This document shows, in pieces, positions 34,198 through 45,612 of a DNA stretch of 64,000 nt (positions are counted from its first letter, which is position 1; every line of letters begins with the position of its first letter). The position numbers were made by a program, and so were the translations under genes. This stretch comes from Panulirus ornatus (lineage: Eukaryota > Arthropoda > Malacostraca > Decapoda > Palinuridae): positions 21,471,419-21,535,418 of the forward strand of contig NC_092248.1 in NCBI RefSeq assembly GCF_036320965.1, written 5' to 3'. The notes beneath the pieces were generated by a model, which ran no database searches, was not told the DNA's origin, and saw only the letters and a list, made by a program, of their open reading frames with translations.

Positions 34198-34632
34198 TGC
34201 TGTCAGTGGATTGAATCAGGGCATGTGAAGCGTCTGGGGTAAACCATGGAAAGTTGTGTGGGGCCTGGATTTGGAAAGGGAGCTGTGGTTTCGGGCATTA
34301 TTGCATGACAGCTAGAGACTGAGTGTGAACGAATGGGGCCTTTGTTGTCTTTTCCTAGCGCTACCTCGCACACATGAGGGGAGAGGGGGATGGTATTCCA
34401 TGTGTGGCGAGGTGGCGATGGGAATGAATAAAGGCAGACATTGTGAATTGTGTGCATGGGTATATATGTATGTGTCTGTTTGTGTATATATATGTGTACA
34501 TTGAGATGTATAGGTATGCATATTTGCGTGTGTGGACGTGTATGTATATACATGTGTATGGGGGTGGGTTGGGCCAATTCTTTCGTCTGTTTCCTTGCGC
34601 TACCTCGCAAACGCGGGAGACAGCGACAAAGC

Positions 34633-34636
<4 letters not shown>
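31796..34636 (+). mobile_element. RTE-like element with long-form 3' UTR
   Basis: The clean version of 7086-9992. It runs from mid-endonuclease to the C-terminus, with a long 3' UTR (about 34198-34636) ending in AAATA and (TA)n. It forms a tail-to-tail pair with 34700-35912. Confidence 0.94.

Positions 34637-34699
<63 letters not shown>
34637..34699. repeat. (TA)n at a tail-to-tail RTE junction
   Basis: About 60 bp of TA between the 3' end of a plus copy and the 3' end of a minus copy. Confidence 0.97.
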
Positions 34700-34702
<3 letters not shown>

Positions 34703-35908
34703 TGCTTTGTTGCTGTCTCCCGCGTTTGCGAGGTAGCGCAAGGAAACAGACGAAAGAAATGGCCCAACCCACCCCCATACACTTGTATATACATACGTCC
34801 ACACACGCAAATATACATACCTACACAGCTTTCCATGGTTTACCCTAGACGCTTCACGTGCAATGATTCAATCCACTGACAGCACGTCAACCCCGGTATA
34901 CCACATCGATCCAATTCACTCTATTCCTTGCCCTCCTTTCATCCTCCTGCATGTTCAGGCCCCGACCACACAAAATCTTTTTCACTCCATCTTTCCACCT
35001 CCAATTTGGTCTCCCACTTCTCCTCGTTCCCTCCACCTCCGACACATATATCATGGTCAATCTTTCCTCACTCATTCTCTCCATGTGCCCAAACCATTTC
35101 AAAACACCCTCTTCTGCTCTCTCAACCACGCTCTTTTTATTTCCACACATCTCTCTTACCCTTACGTTACTTACTCGATCAAACCACCTCACACCACACA
35201 TTGTCCTCAAACATCTCATTTCCAGCACATCCATCCTCCTGCCCACAACTCTATCCATAGCCCACGCCTCGCAACCATACAACATTGTTGGAACCACTAT
35301 TCCTTCAAACATACCCATTTTTGCTTTCTGAGATAATGTTCTCGACTTCCACACATTCTTCAAGGCTCCCAGGATTTTCGCCCCCTCCCCCACCCTATGA
35401 TCCACTTCGGCTTCCATGGTTCCATCCGCTGCCAGATCCACTCCCAGATATCTAAAACACTTTACTTCCTCCAGTTTTTCTCCATTCAAACTTACCTCCC
35501 AGTTGACTTGACCTTCAACCCTACTGTACCTAATTACCTTGCTCTTATTCACATTTACTCTTAACTTTCTTCTTTCACACACTTTACCAAACTCAGTCAC
35601 CAGCTTCTGTAGTTTCTCACATGAATCAGCCACCAGCGCTGTATCATCAGCGAACAACAACTGACTCACTTCCCAAGCTCTCTCATCCCCAATAGACTTC
35701 ATACTTGCCCCTCTTTCCAAAACTCTTGCATTCACCTCCCTAACAACCCCATCCATAAACAAATAAACAACCATGGAGACATCACACACCCCTGCCGCAA
35801 ACCTACATTCACTGAGAACCAATCACTTTCCTCTCTTCCTACACGTACACATGCCTTACATCCTCGATAAAATCTTTTCACTGCTTCTAACAACTTGCCT
35901 CCCACACC

Positions 35909-35910
<2 letters not shown>
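34700..35910 (-). mobile_element. RTE-like element, 5'-truncated
   Basis: A short-form 3' UTR and the RT from YGVGGKLL to the end. It is cut at (TA)n inside the region before LRQGC. Confidence 0.93.
34887..35910 (-). pseudogene. RTE RT C-terminal half
   Basis: A 311-codon frame (35822-34887) holds LLFADDTALVADS, RYLGVDLAADG, LYGCEAW and the C-terminal blocks. A one-base deletion near 35764 (AAACAAATAAAC for AAACAAATTAAAC) separates it from the [12 protein letters not shown] part. A three-base loss at 35050 removes one residue (TMIYVSE for TKRIYVSE-type sequence). Confidence 0.9.

Positions 35911-35987
<77 letters not shown>
35911..35987. repeat. (TA)n microsatellite
   Basis: TA tract at the 5' truncation point of the preceding minus copy. 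Confidence 0.97.
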
Positions 35988-35988
<1 letters not shown>

Positions 35989-36840
35989 TTTGGAAAGCAT
36001 TTGTTGTGGTGGTAAGCAGAAACAGTGTTTTACGTGTAAAGATGGAATTATGAGACACAAGACTGAGATAGTGAACAGGAATAAGAGTCAATGCACAACA
36101 GAGACAGAATGAGGGAAAACACAGAGTTATGACGAACTATACAGTAATGAAGAAGACAAAGAATGAGACAGTAAATAACAATGAGAAGGTGAAGGAATGA
36201 GATGGCGAAGAGAAATGAAAGGGAGCGTATATCACTGACACACAATTGAAGGAATGAGATGGAAAGAAGGCATGAGATACGGCGTACAACGATGAGAGAC
36301 ACTGAAGCAATGAGACAGTACAGTAATGAAAATCGGTACATAAATGTAAGATAGATTAAAGTAATATTAGACAGCGCACAGGAATGAGAGATGATGTTTG
36401 AGGAGAACGTGCTGGAAGGAGAAACACCAGACAGAAATGAGAAATAGCTTTCCGGGATGAGAGATGGCTTAGCTGAGGGCTTTCAGGAATGAGACAACGC
36501 TCAGGAATGAGAGATAACGAACGGTATTGACAGCTTTCAGGAACGAGACGTTGCACAGAATCTACTGAGCGTTCCTCAAACCAGTGAAACAGATGGCCCA
36601 AACGAGAGACAACAAAGAGGATTCAGACACAACCCCCAGAAATGAGTCTTCACATTGTGAAGTAGTGTGAGAGTAAGATACAGTAAGCAGGAACGAGAGA
36701 TATCTAGCGAGAATTAGAAAGACAGCTCTTACGAACTAAGGGGAAAACTGACTCTGCGCGTGGAGAGATAAGGAGAGACAGAAGAACCTGCCTACGACAG
36801 GAGCATCTGAGGGAGACATGCAGGGAGAGATAATACGGTA
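35988..36840. repeat. Purine-rich spacer with degenerate GGAATGAGA words
   Basis: No gene is recognised. The words GGAATGAGA, GGAATGAGAGAT and GAATGAGAC recur at irregular spacing across about 36060-36560, which suggests an old, decayed short tandem repeat. The first 75 bp relate to 104-161. Confidence 0.55.
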
Positions 36841-36845
36841 GGGTG

Positions 36846-36852
36846 CGTGTGC

Positions 36853-36940
<88 letters not shown>
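36846..36940. repeat. (GT)n(GA)n microsatellite
   Basis: A short GTGT run followed by about 70 bp of GA repeat. A TATC tetranucleotide run lies at about 36964-36987. Confidence 0.97.
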
Positions 36941-36989
36941 ATAGTTGGTTGGTTGGGCATAAAGTCTATCTATCTATCTATCTATCGAC

Positions 36990-37390
36990 TGCCGGTCTCA
37001 TTATGGGCGTCATCGTCAAGCTACACCCACCATCCTCTTAACTGTTGAGGATCTCATAAGAACAATATCTTAAGTGTTGAGGATCTCATAAGACCAATAT
37101 CTTAGCTCGCTCTTTCCTTCTCTTCTTAACGTTTTGATGCACCTTGTCCAGCACAATTTTTCTTTCTGTGTATTTTCCATAACGTTATATTTTCTACGAA
37201 ACCTCTTGCCTCGAGACGTAAGATAAGACAAGCCAGCGTCATCTGTGAGCAAAATACCTCATCATGACATCCATATAAGTCTTGAGCAAAACAAAGGTTT
37301 TTCCCATTTTATGTTAAGCCCGTAGTTCTTATTTATTTTCTGGCACAGTTTATTCAGAAACATAAACCAAGGATCATATTACTGTCAGAT
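36990..37390. other. Unassigned spacer
   Basis: Contains a direct repeat of GTTGAGGATCTCATAAGA at about 37045 and 37076. No gene, RNA or element is recognised. Confidence 0.5.
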
Positions 37391-37392
37391 AT

Positions 37393-37472
<80 letters not shown>
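37391..37472. repeat. (TA)n microsatellite
   Basis: TA tract adjoining the 3' tail of the next minus copy. Confidence 0.97.
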
Positions 37473-37473
<1 letters not shown>

Positions 37474-39290
37474 TTTTTTTTTTTATTATACTTTGTCGCT
37501 GTCTCCCGCGTTTGCGAGGTAGCGCAAGGAAACAGACAAAAGAAATGGCCCAACCCACCCCCATACACATGTATATACATACGTCCACACACGCAAATAT
37601 ACATACCTACACAGCTTTCCATGGTTTACCCCAGACGCTTCACATGCCCTGATTCAATCCACTGACAGCACGTCAACCCCGGTATACCACATCGATCCAG
37701 TTCACTCTATTCCTTGCCCTCCTTTCACCCTCCTGCATGTTCAGGCCCCGATCACACAAAATCTTTTTCACTCCATCTTTCCACCTCCACTTTGGCCTCC
37801 CACTTCTCGTTCACTCCACCTCCGACACATATATCCTCTTGGTCAATCTTTCCTCACTCATTCTCTCCATGTGCCCAAACCATTTCAAAACACCCTCTTC
37901 TGCTCTCTCCACCACGCTCTTTTTATTTCCACACATCTCTCTTACCCTTACGTTACTTACTCGATCAAACCACCTCACACTATACATTGTCCTCAAACAC
38001 CTCATTTCCAGCACATCCATCCTCCTGCGCACAGCTCTATCCATAGCCCACGCCTTGCAACCATACAACATTGTTGAAACCACTATTCCTTCAAACATAC
38101 CCATTTTTGCTTTCCGAGATAATGCTCTCGACTTCCACACATTCTTCAAGGCTCCCAGGATTTTCGCCCCCTCCCCCACCCTATGATCCACTTCCGCTTC
38201 CATGGTTCCATCCGCTGCCAGATCCACTCCCAGATATCTAAAACACTTTACTTCCTCCAGTTTTTCCCCAATTGACTTGACCCTCAACCCTACTGTACCT
38301 AATTACCTTGCTCTTATTCACATTTACTCTTATCTTTCTTCTTTCACACACTTTACCAAACTCAGTCACCAGCTTCTGCAGTTTCTCACATGAATCAGCC
38401 ACCAGCGCTGTATCATCAGCGAACAACAACTGACTCACTTCCCAAGCTCTCTCATCCCCAACAGACTTCATACTTGCCCCTCTTTCCAAAACTCTTGCAT
38501 TCACCGCCCTAACAACCCCATCCATAAACAAATTAAACAACCATGGAGACATCACACACCCCTGCCGCAAACCTACATTCACTGAGAACCAATCACTTTC
38601 CTCTCTTCCTACACGTACACATGCCTTACATCCTCGATAAAAACTTTTCACTGCTTCTAACAACTTGCCTCCCAAACCATATATTCTTAATAACTTCCAC
38701 AGAGCATCTCTATCAACTCTATCATATGCCTTCTCCAGATCCATAAATGCTACATACAAATCCATTTGCTTTTCTAAGTATTTCTCACATACATTCTTCA
38801 AAGCAAACACCTGATCCACACATCCTCTACCACTTCTGAAACCACACTGCTCTTCCCCAATCTGATGCTCTGTACATGCCTTCACCCTCTCAATCAATAC
38901 CCTCCCATATAATTTGCCAGGAATACTCAACAAACTTATACCTCTGTAATTTGAGCACTCACTCTTATCCCCTTTGCCTTTGTACAATGGCACTATGCAC
39001 GCATTCCGCCAATCCTCAGGCACCTCACCATGAGTCATACATATAAAATAACCCTACCAACCAGTCAACAATACAGTCACCCCCTTTTTTAATAAATTCC
39101 ACTGCAATAACATCCAAACCTGCTGCCTTGCCGGCTTTCATCTTCCGCAAAGCTTTTACTACCTCTTCTCTGTTTACCAAATCATTTTCCCTAACCCTCT
39201 CACTTTGCACACCACCTAGACCAAAACACCCTATATCTGCCACTCTATCATCAAACACATTCAACAAACCTTCAAAATACTCACTCCATA
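37473..39290 (-). mobile_element. RTE-like element, RT-containing copy
   Basis: A short-form 3' UTR, then the complete RT back to the WSEYFEGLLNVFDD segment. It ends at a three-unit TATATA joint with a plus-strand RTE head, so the two copies are head-to-head. Confidence 0.93.
37690..39290 (-). pseudogene. RTE reverse transcriptase, indel-broken
   Basis: Pieces at 39267-39025, 39038-38238 (266 codons, with [25 protein letters not shown] and LLFADDTAL) and 38287-37811. A short deletion near 38268 removes sequence between the VNW and GEKLEEV blocks. A frameshift near 39030-39045 lies between WLV and THGEVPEDW. Confidence 0.9.
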
Positions 39291-39294
39291 TATA

Positions 39295-39475
39295 TATCCC
39301 TGGGGATAAGGGAGAAAGAATATTTCCCTCGCATTCCTCACGTGTCGTACTAGGCGACTAAAGAGGACGGGAGCGGGGGGCTGGAAACCCTCCCCTCCTT
39401 GTATTTTAACTTTCTAAAAGGGGAAACAGAAGAAGGAGTCACGCAGAGAGTGCTCATCCTGCTCGAAGGCTCAGA
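39295..39475 (+). promoter_or_regulatory. RTE 5' leader, shared with element Y
   Basis: About 180 bp before the first coding block. It shares an ordered series of words with element Y (CCCTGGGGATA, GTGTCGTA, GGCGACTAAA, GGGGGCTGGAAA, CCTCCCCTC, AAAGG-ACAGA). An internal promoter is expected here from family knowledge, but none is proven. GGCTGGAAACCC only loosely recalls a Pol III B box. Confidence 0.55.
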
Positions 39476-40605
39476 TTGAGGTGTCTAAATGTGTGTGGAT
39501 GTAACCAAGATGAGAAAAAAGGAGAGATAGGTAGTATGTTTGAGGAAAGGAACCTGGATGTTTTGGCTCTGACTGAAACGAAGCTCAAGGATAAAGGGGA
39601 AGAGTGGTTTGGGAATGCCTTGGGAATAAAGTCAGGGGTTAGTGAGAGGACAAGAGCAAGGGAAGGAGTAGCACTACTCCTGAAACAGGAGTGGTGGGAG
39701 TATGTGATAGAGTGTAAGAAAGTAAACTCTAGATTGATATGGGTAAAACTGAAAGTGGATGGCGAGAGATGGGTGATTATTGGTGCATATGCACCTGGGC
39801 ATGAGAAGAAAGATCATGAGAGGCAAGTGTTTTAGTAGCAGCTGAGTGAGTGTGTTAGTAGTTTTGATGCACGAGACCGGGTTATAGTGATGGGTGATTT
39901 GAATGCGAAGGTGAGTAATGTGGCAGTTGAGGGAATAACTAGTGTACATGGGGTGTTCAGTGTTGTAATTGGAAATGGTGAAGAGCTTGTAGATTTATGT
40001 GCTGAAAAAGGACTGGTGATTGGAAATACCTGGTTTAAAAAGGGAGATATACATAAGTATACGAATGTAAGTAGGAGATATGGCCAGAGAGCGTTACTGG
40101 ATTATGTGTTAATTGATAGGCGAGAGAAAGAGAGACTTTTGGATGTTAATGTGCTGAGAGGTGCAACAGGAGGGATGTCTGATCATTATCTTGTGGAGGC
40201 GAAGGTGAAGATTTGTAGAGGTTTTCAGAAAAGAAGAGAGAATGTTTGGGTGAAAAGAGTGGTGAGAGTAAGTGAGCTTGGGAGGGAGACTTGCGTGAGG
40301 AAGTAACAGGAGAGAATGAGTACAGAATGGAAAAAGGTGACAACAAAGGACGTAAGTGGGGGAGGTATGGAATGGATTTAGGGAAGCAGTGATGGCTTGC
40401 GCGAAAGATGCTTGCGGCATGAGAAGCGTGGGAGGTGGGTTGATTAGAAAGGGTAGTGAATGGTGGGATGAAGAAGTAAGATTATTAGTGAAAGAGAAGA
40501 GAGAGGCATTTGGACGATTTTTGCAGGGAAATAATGCAAATGAGTGAGAGATGTATAAAAGAAAGAGACAGGAGGTCAAGAGAAATGTGCAAGAGGTGAC
40601 ATGCT
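39476..40605 (+). pseudogene. RTE AP endonuclease with N-terminus, stop-broken
   Basis: The one copy showing the endonuclease N-terminus: MRCLNVCGCNQDEK, LALTETKL with the catalytic TET, and IIGAYAPGHEKKDHERQVF. A TAG at about 39833 (GTGTTTTAGTAG for GTGTTTTGGGAG) stops it. 39887-40306 then gives [16 protein letters not shown] and SDHYLVEAK, ended by TAA at 40304 (AAGTAACAG for AAGTACCAG). 40356-40547 carries part of the linker to the RT. Confidence 0.9.
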
Positions 40606-41042
40606 GTCAATGGATTGAACCAGGGCATGTGAAGCGTCTGGGGTAAACCATGGAAAGTTCTGTGAGGCCTGGATGTGAAAAGGGAGCCGTGGTTTCGTTG
40701 CATTATTATATGACAATTAGAGACTGAGTGTGAACGAATGTGGCCTTTATTGTCTTTTCCTAACGCTACCTCGCGCGCATGCGGGGGGAGGGGGTTGTTA
40801 TTTCATGTGTGGCGAGGTGGCGATGGGATTGAATAAAGGCAGACAGTATGAATTATGTACATGTATATATATGTATGTGTCTGTGTGTGTATATATATGT
40901 ATACGTTGAGATCTATAGGTATGTATATTTGCGTGTGTGGACGTGTATGTACATACATATGCATATGGGTGGGTTGGGCCATTCTTTTGTCTGTTTCCTT
41001 GCGCTACTTCGCTAACGCGGGAGACAGCGACAAAGCAAAATA

Positions 41043-41043
41043 A

Positions 41044-41138
<95 letters not shown>
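41043..41138. repeat. (TA)n microsatellite
   Basis: 3' tail tract of the internally deleted RTE. Confidence 0.97.
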
Positions 41139-41140
<2 letters not shown>

Positions 41141-41284
41141 GAACGTAATAAAATGTTCAATTATTCTTTAAGAGTCACCTTTCTCTTCTACACCTACAAA
41201 ATGAGGAAAATCCTCGGTTGTCATCTAATATTTTTGTTAGTGTTGTCCGATGGTGGAAAAGTTTTTGCCCTCGTATATATGAAA

Positions 41285-41935
41285 ACAGTGAGCCCTGGTC
41301 CCCCAGCTATAATACCTACGCCGAGCACTTGTCCCTAACCTATAATGCTAACACCAAACACTGGTCCTCCGCTATACTGTCAACGCTGACCATTAATTCC
41401 AAGATATAATTGCAGCACTGAGCCCTGCATCTGTTATAATGCCCGATATAGTGCCAACACTGAGCCCTGCGCCTGTTATAATGCCAGATGTAGAGCCAAT
41501 ACTGAGCCCTGCGCCTGTTATAATGCCAGATGTAGAGCCAATACTGAGCCCTGCGCCTGTTATAATGCCAGATATAGTGCCAACACTGAACCCTGCACCT
41601 GTTATAATGCCAGATGTATTGCCAACACTGAGCCCCGCACCTGTTATAATGCCTGATATAGTGCCAACACTGAGCCCTGCACCTGTTGTAATGCCTGATA
41701 TAGTGCCAACACTGAGCCCCGCGCCTGTTATAATGCCCGATATAGTGCCAACACTGAGCCCTGCACCTGTTATGATGCCAGATATAGTGCCAACACTGAT
41801 CCTGGCCCCTCAGGTATAGTGCCAATACTGAGCACTTGTTTTTTATCTATAGTGCCATCACTGTACATTGATTCCTCAGCTAAAGTGCCAACATTAAGCC
41901 TTATATCCCCATCTTAAGTGCTAACATTAACAGAT
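41285..41935. repeat. 42-bp minisatellite with degenerate edges
   Basis: The core at about 41420-41825 is nine or more units of 42 bp (GCCAACACTGAGCCCTGC, then CCTGTTATAATGCC). Units become irregular to the left (to 41285) and right (to 41935). Since 42 is a multiple of three, both strands stay open: plus 41439-41819 reads a 14-residue repeat containing MPDIVPTLSPAPVI, and minus 41825-41340 reads repeats of HYNRCRAQCW. I see no signal peptide or flanking gene structure and do not call a protein. Confidence 0.9.
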
Positions 41936-42410
41936 AACCCAAGCAGATCACAGCGCCGACACAACATACGACATAGTGCCATGCAAAAGGCCTTATTACC
42001 TCCATATAGAGCCACACCCACTCCCTGATGGAGGAAACAAAAGCCGGAACTTTTCATTCGTCGAAGTGGTAGTCGAAGTGGCAGGTAGGTCTCCTCTGGC
42101 CTGGCCTAGTATGCATGCGGTGAGGTTTAAGGAAGTGGGCGCCCTACGAGTGTAGAACTCTTCTCCCCGTACTGTACAAACAGGTAATTACTAAGAGGTA
42201 ATTGCAGAGTTCGCGGGCGCCCTGAGGTAAACTGGCTCGCCACAGATTTCTCAAATATTCCTCGGTACATCTCGTCACCACAACCTCAAATACCACAACA
42301 CCGTCATCACAAGCTTTCCCCCCCCCCCGAGCCATACGCGTCACTGCATATGATTATCAGTTGCATCTGTTTTAAGCTGGAAGATGTCAAGCTGTGAAGC
42401 ATTAGCCACT

Positions 42411-42412
<2 letters not shown>
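41936..42412. other. Unassigned sequence
   Basis: Non-repetitive sequence with a 9-C run at about 42320. No gene is recognised. The matching part of the low-quality block is at about 19620-20130. Confidence 0.45.

Positions 42413-42478
<66 letters not shown>
42413..42478. repeat. (GA)n microsatellite
   Basis: About 66 bp of GA repeat. Similarity with the left-hand block ends here. Confidence 0.97.
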
Positions 42479-42480
<2 letters not shown>

Positions 42481-42582
42481 ACAAATATGAGACCATACGT
42501 ACATCAAGCAGTGCTGCATCATTCACTGTCTGGCAGTGACGACCACAACCACGTGAGGCTGGGGCCATCAGGAAGCCAGCTG

Positions 42583-42642
<60 letters not shown>
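42583..42642. repeat. (GT)n microsatellite
   Basis: About 58 bp of GT repeat. Confidence 0.97.
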
Positions 42643-42644
<2 letters not shown>

Positions 42645-43005
42645 ACCCAGGCTAGCCATGTGTGGGCGTCTGGGAGTGGCCTGAAGGGTAAGGCTGATGG
42701 GAAAGTCCTAGACTAAAACTCAGGACAGGTGGTGGCGCGGGTGAGGGTGAGAGTAGAGACAGAAGAGTCGAGAACACTGTGTGAGGTGAAGGTAAATCAT
42801 GAGCGTGACCCGGTATGAAGAGGGAGGAAGGGGTAAAGGTCGTTCACAATGGGTCAGGAGGAGATGCAGGATGAGGCGAGATGACGATGACAGAGATATG
42901 AGGATGTCAGCTTTAGTATTCGGTAACGACTAGAGGAATCAAATTTTCCTTATCCAGTCATCGTAAAAGACTCCTTTTATTCTAACCGCATATGTAATAC
43001 CAGTG

Positions 43006-43060
<55 letters not shown>

Positions 43061-43766
43061 CGAGACCTGGTCTGGGATCTCGATCCAAGACGTACCCCTG
43101 CCTGACTAATGCTTCCCAGATGAGAAAATATGTCTTCAGGCAAAATACGCGTCAACTTAAGACTAACCAGAATAATACGTTAGGGAGGGAGGGAAGACGA
43201 TGGCACATGGAGGCCGGTCTGCCCCCCTTACCCCAGACCACCCCATTACAAGGGGGAGAGAAGGAAGTAAAGGGGAGGGGGTAGTTGTGTGGACTCTGGG
43301 GGTTGGAGGGGTCGTCTCCTAGGGCCTCCACTGGGAGAGGGAGGACGTAGTAGTAAACATCACTGGTTATGGCTCTATATCTGACGGTATTGGAATATTT
43401 GGAGAACCGCTGATACAAAAGTTTCTATCGCGGGAATTTAATTCTTTTCTCTTTAGGAAAAAACAAAAGGCGACTAGGGTTTTTTTTGTGCACTCTTGCC
43501 TATCCTGTGGACGCTGGAGCCAATGATAATAAAGGTTCTGCTTGTATGTATTGTAGTCATTATCGTACTACACATTATCCATGTGTTTCCTGAATCTTTC
43601 GTATCATCCATTTGCTCTTTCATGAAGTTGAGAATGTATGTATAAAAAAATCATGTGGGTTATCATACAAAATTCTTATATATAAAGGAATCCACATTGT
43701 GGGTTGGTATACAAAGTTATGCTGCCAAAGCATTGCTCTATAGTTTCCCACACACCACTACGAGAC
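42643..43766. repeat. Unassigned sequence with a (CA)n tract at 43008-43058
   Basis: Apart from the CA repeat I see no coding frame, RNA gene or known element in this stretch. Confidence 0.6.
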
Positions 43767-43767
43767 A

Positions 43768-44185
43768 CAGACGTAGCTGTGTGGGTTGCCATACATAGCT
43801 ACACAGGCAAGACACAGCTGTGTGGGTTGCCATACACAGCTACATGCCCTAGACACAGCTGTGTGGGTTGCCATACACAGCTACACGCCCTAGACACAGC
43901 TGTGTGGGTTGCCATACACAGCTACACGGGTAAGACACAGTTGTGTGGGTTGCCATACACAGCTACACGCCCCAGACACAGCTGTGTGGGTTGCCATACA
44001 CAGCTACACGGGCAAGACACTGCTGTGTGGGTTGCCATACACAGCTACACGGGCAAGACACAGTTGTGTGAGTTGCCATACACAGCTACACGCCCCAGAC
44101 ACAGCTGTGTGGGTTGCCATACACAGCTACACAGGCAAGACACTGCTGTGTGGGTTGCCATACACAGCTACACGGGCAAGACACC
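43768..44185. repeat. 41-bp minisatellite carrying a 12-bp palindrome
   Basis: About ten units with period 41 (the GACACAGCTG starts fall at 43811, 43852 and 43893). Each has GTGTGGGTTGCCATACACAG and most have the self-complementary ACACAGCTGTGT. Alternate units end in CGCCC-AGAC or GGGCAAGAC. Open frames in several phases follow from 41 not being a multiple of three in a stop-poor unit, so no protein is inferred. Confidence 0.95.
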
Positions 44186-45428
44186 CCTGAGGCTTTGGGC
44201 TCAGTAATATAGGATTCGCAATAGATAATTTCCCTAAGTTCTCCCATTACAGATATTGATATCCGATACCTCTTTCGCGCCGTGTGCAGGAGGACGCCCC
44301 ACCCAAAGTCACCCACCTTACGCATACTTGTGACACGACCCGGACCTACTTCTCACCAGGTCCTCGCACACTGTCGCACAATATCTACCCACTGTCGCAC
44401 TATCCTCGCACACTAGTCGCAAGATTTTTGCATATTTCTGTCGCAAGTTTCGTGCATGGTGTTGTACACTTGCACCCCATCGTATGCTTCTCCGAAACCT
44501 GTCGTACACTCCACTCAACTCCACCTCCTCAAAAAAGTAATACCCTACGACCCACGCATGTGTGTGGATCGCACGAGTTTCATCAAGGAAATGAAACACA
44601 AGACATTACCAGACCCGACCATAAGGCGGGAGACGTAGACCAGTGTAAATCCTTTAAGTACCTACCTTTTCCCATATCGATAGTTCGTTAATCCTTAGTA
44701 ACATATTAATCTAATCTTCCAGAATAACAAAAGGTGAGAGTCATCAACAATTCCACAGTGATAAATCTTAAAATCACTTGTCAACATCGCCAGTGATTTA
44801 CTCTGTCGAAAAGAATTATACTCAAGACAACACAAGAACAATTAGAGATACCAACGTTCGCTACTGAATGTAAATGTTTTCACAGTCTTACAATATCCCG
44901 AGTGTTTACATCACCTTTGGGTTCAATCGCTATCATCTAAAGAACGGAATAATACTTCAACTTTTCCTCCTGTAGAATAAGAAAATCAGGCTAGAAGGCC
45001 TACGTTGAATAACTAGACATCTAAACAAGGCGGTCATGGCACAGCGAGCCAAAGAATATAATCGTAAAGTCTCCCCGGGAGATCCGACTGGAAACAAAAG
45101 AGCGACGCTCAGTGGCCGCGCCAGCCATGGGGTAAAAAGAAGCCAATGTGATGATGGGGTTCTCACCGCGCGGGCCACTCACAAGTGAAGCGCCTGTGTT
45201 GATTCCCGTAGAGTTTGGTTGTCACTCTTCGGTTCAGTTCAGTCATGACCGATCATTGACTCCTGCTGGATCAGGGGCGTGGCTGATAAGGTAATGTCAT
45301 GATTCATCTTGAAACACACAAAGTTGAAAGATGATATAGAGCAATGCACCTACACGTTATGTATCCAGGCCAACTGTCGTCACATACTAACAGGTGATGA
45401 CCATGTAATAAGTAAAGAAGAATAAAAC
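44186..45428. other. Unassigned sequence
   Basis: About 1.2 kb with no recognisable gene. Short frames exist on both strands but none resembles a known family. Confidence 0.4.
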
Positions 45429-45454
45429 GTGTGTGTGTGTGTGTGTGTGTGTGT
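45429..45454. repeat. (GT)n microsatellite
   Basis: A 26-bp GT run. Confidence 0.95.
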
Positions 45455-45612
45455 CTGGTGAAAACGGATATCTTAAGTATATACAAAGTGGAGGACGAGG
45501 AAAACTGAACCTTATAACGATGGAAAAGTTAGCAGAAGACTCAACATGTATCTGAATAATTCGTGATAATCTTGCGATAGAAGGAGGACACAAGAGGGAA
45601 ATAACGAAAATA

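Larger units (their letters stand above)
39291..41042 (+). mobile_element. Internally deleted RTE keeping both ends
   Basis: The only copy in clean sequence with the RTE 5' head. It has a leader (39295-39475), endonuclease (39476 to about 40605), then a direct jump from AAGAGGTGA to the CATGCTGTCAATGGATTGAACC block of the 3' UTR. The entire RT is missing. The long-form 3' UTR (about 40607-41042) ends in AAATAAA and (TA)n. Confidence 0.92.

Noticed and set aside
39295..39475. Pol III promoter in the RTE leader and element Y
   Set aside because: GGCTGGAAATCC resembles a B box only loosely and no matching A box is seen, so Y is not called a tRNA-derived SINE.
43704..44207. A 167-residue protein with CVGCHTQLH-type repeats
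   Set aside because: The 41-bp unit opens several overlapping frames at once, and there is no flanking gene structure.
45010..45190. tRNA or other structured RNA in the GC-richer stretch
   Set aside because: No A-box and B-box pair with correct spacing and no cloverleaf that I could fold by eye.
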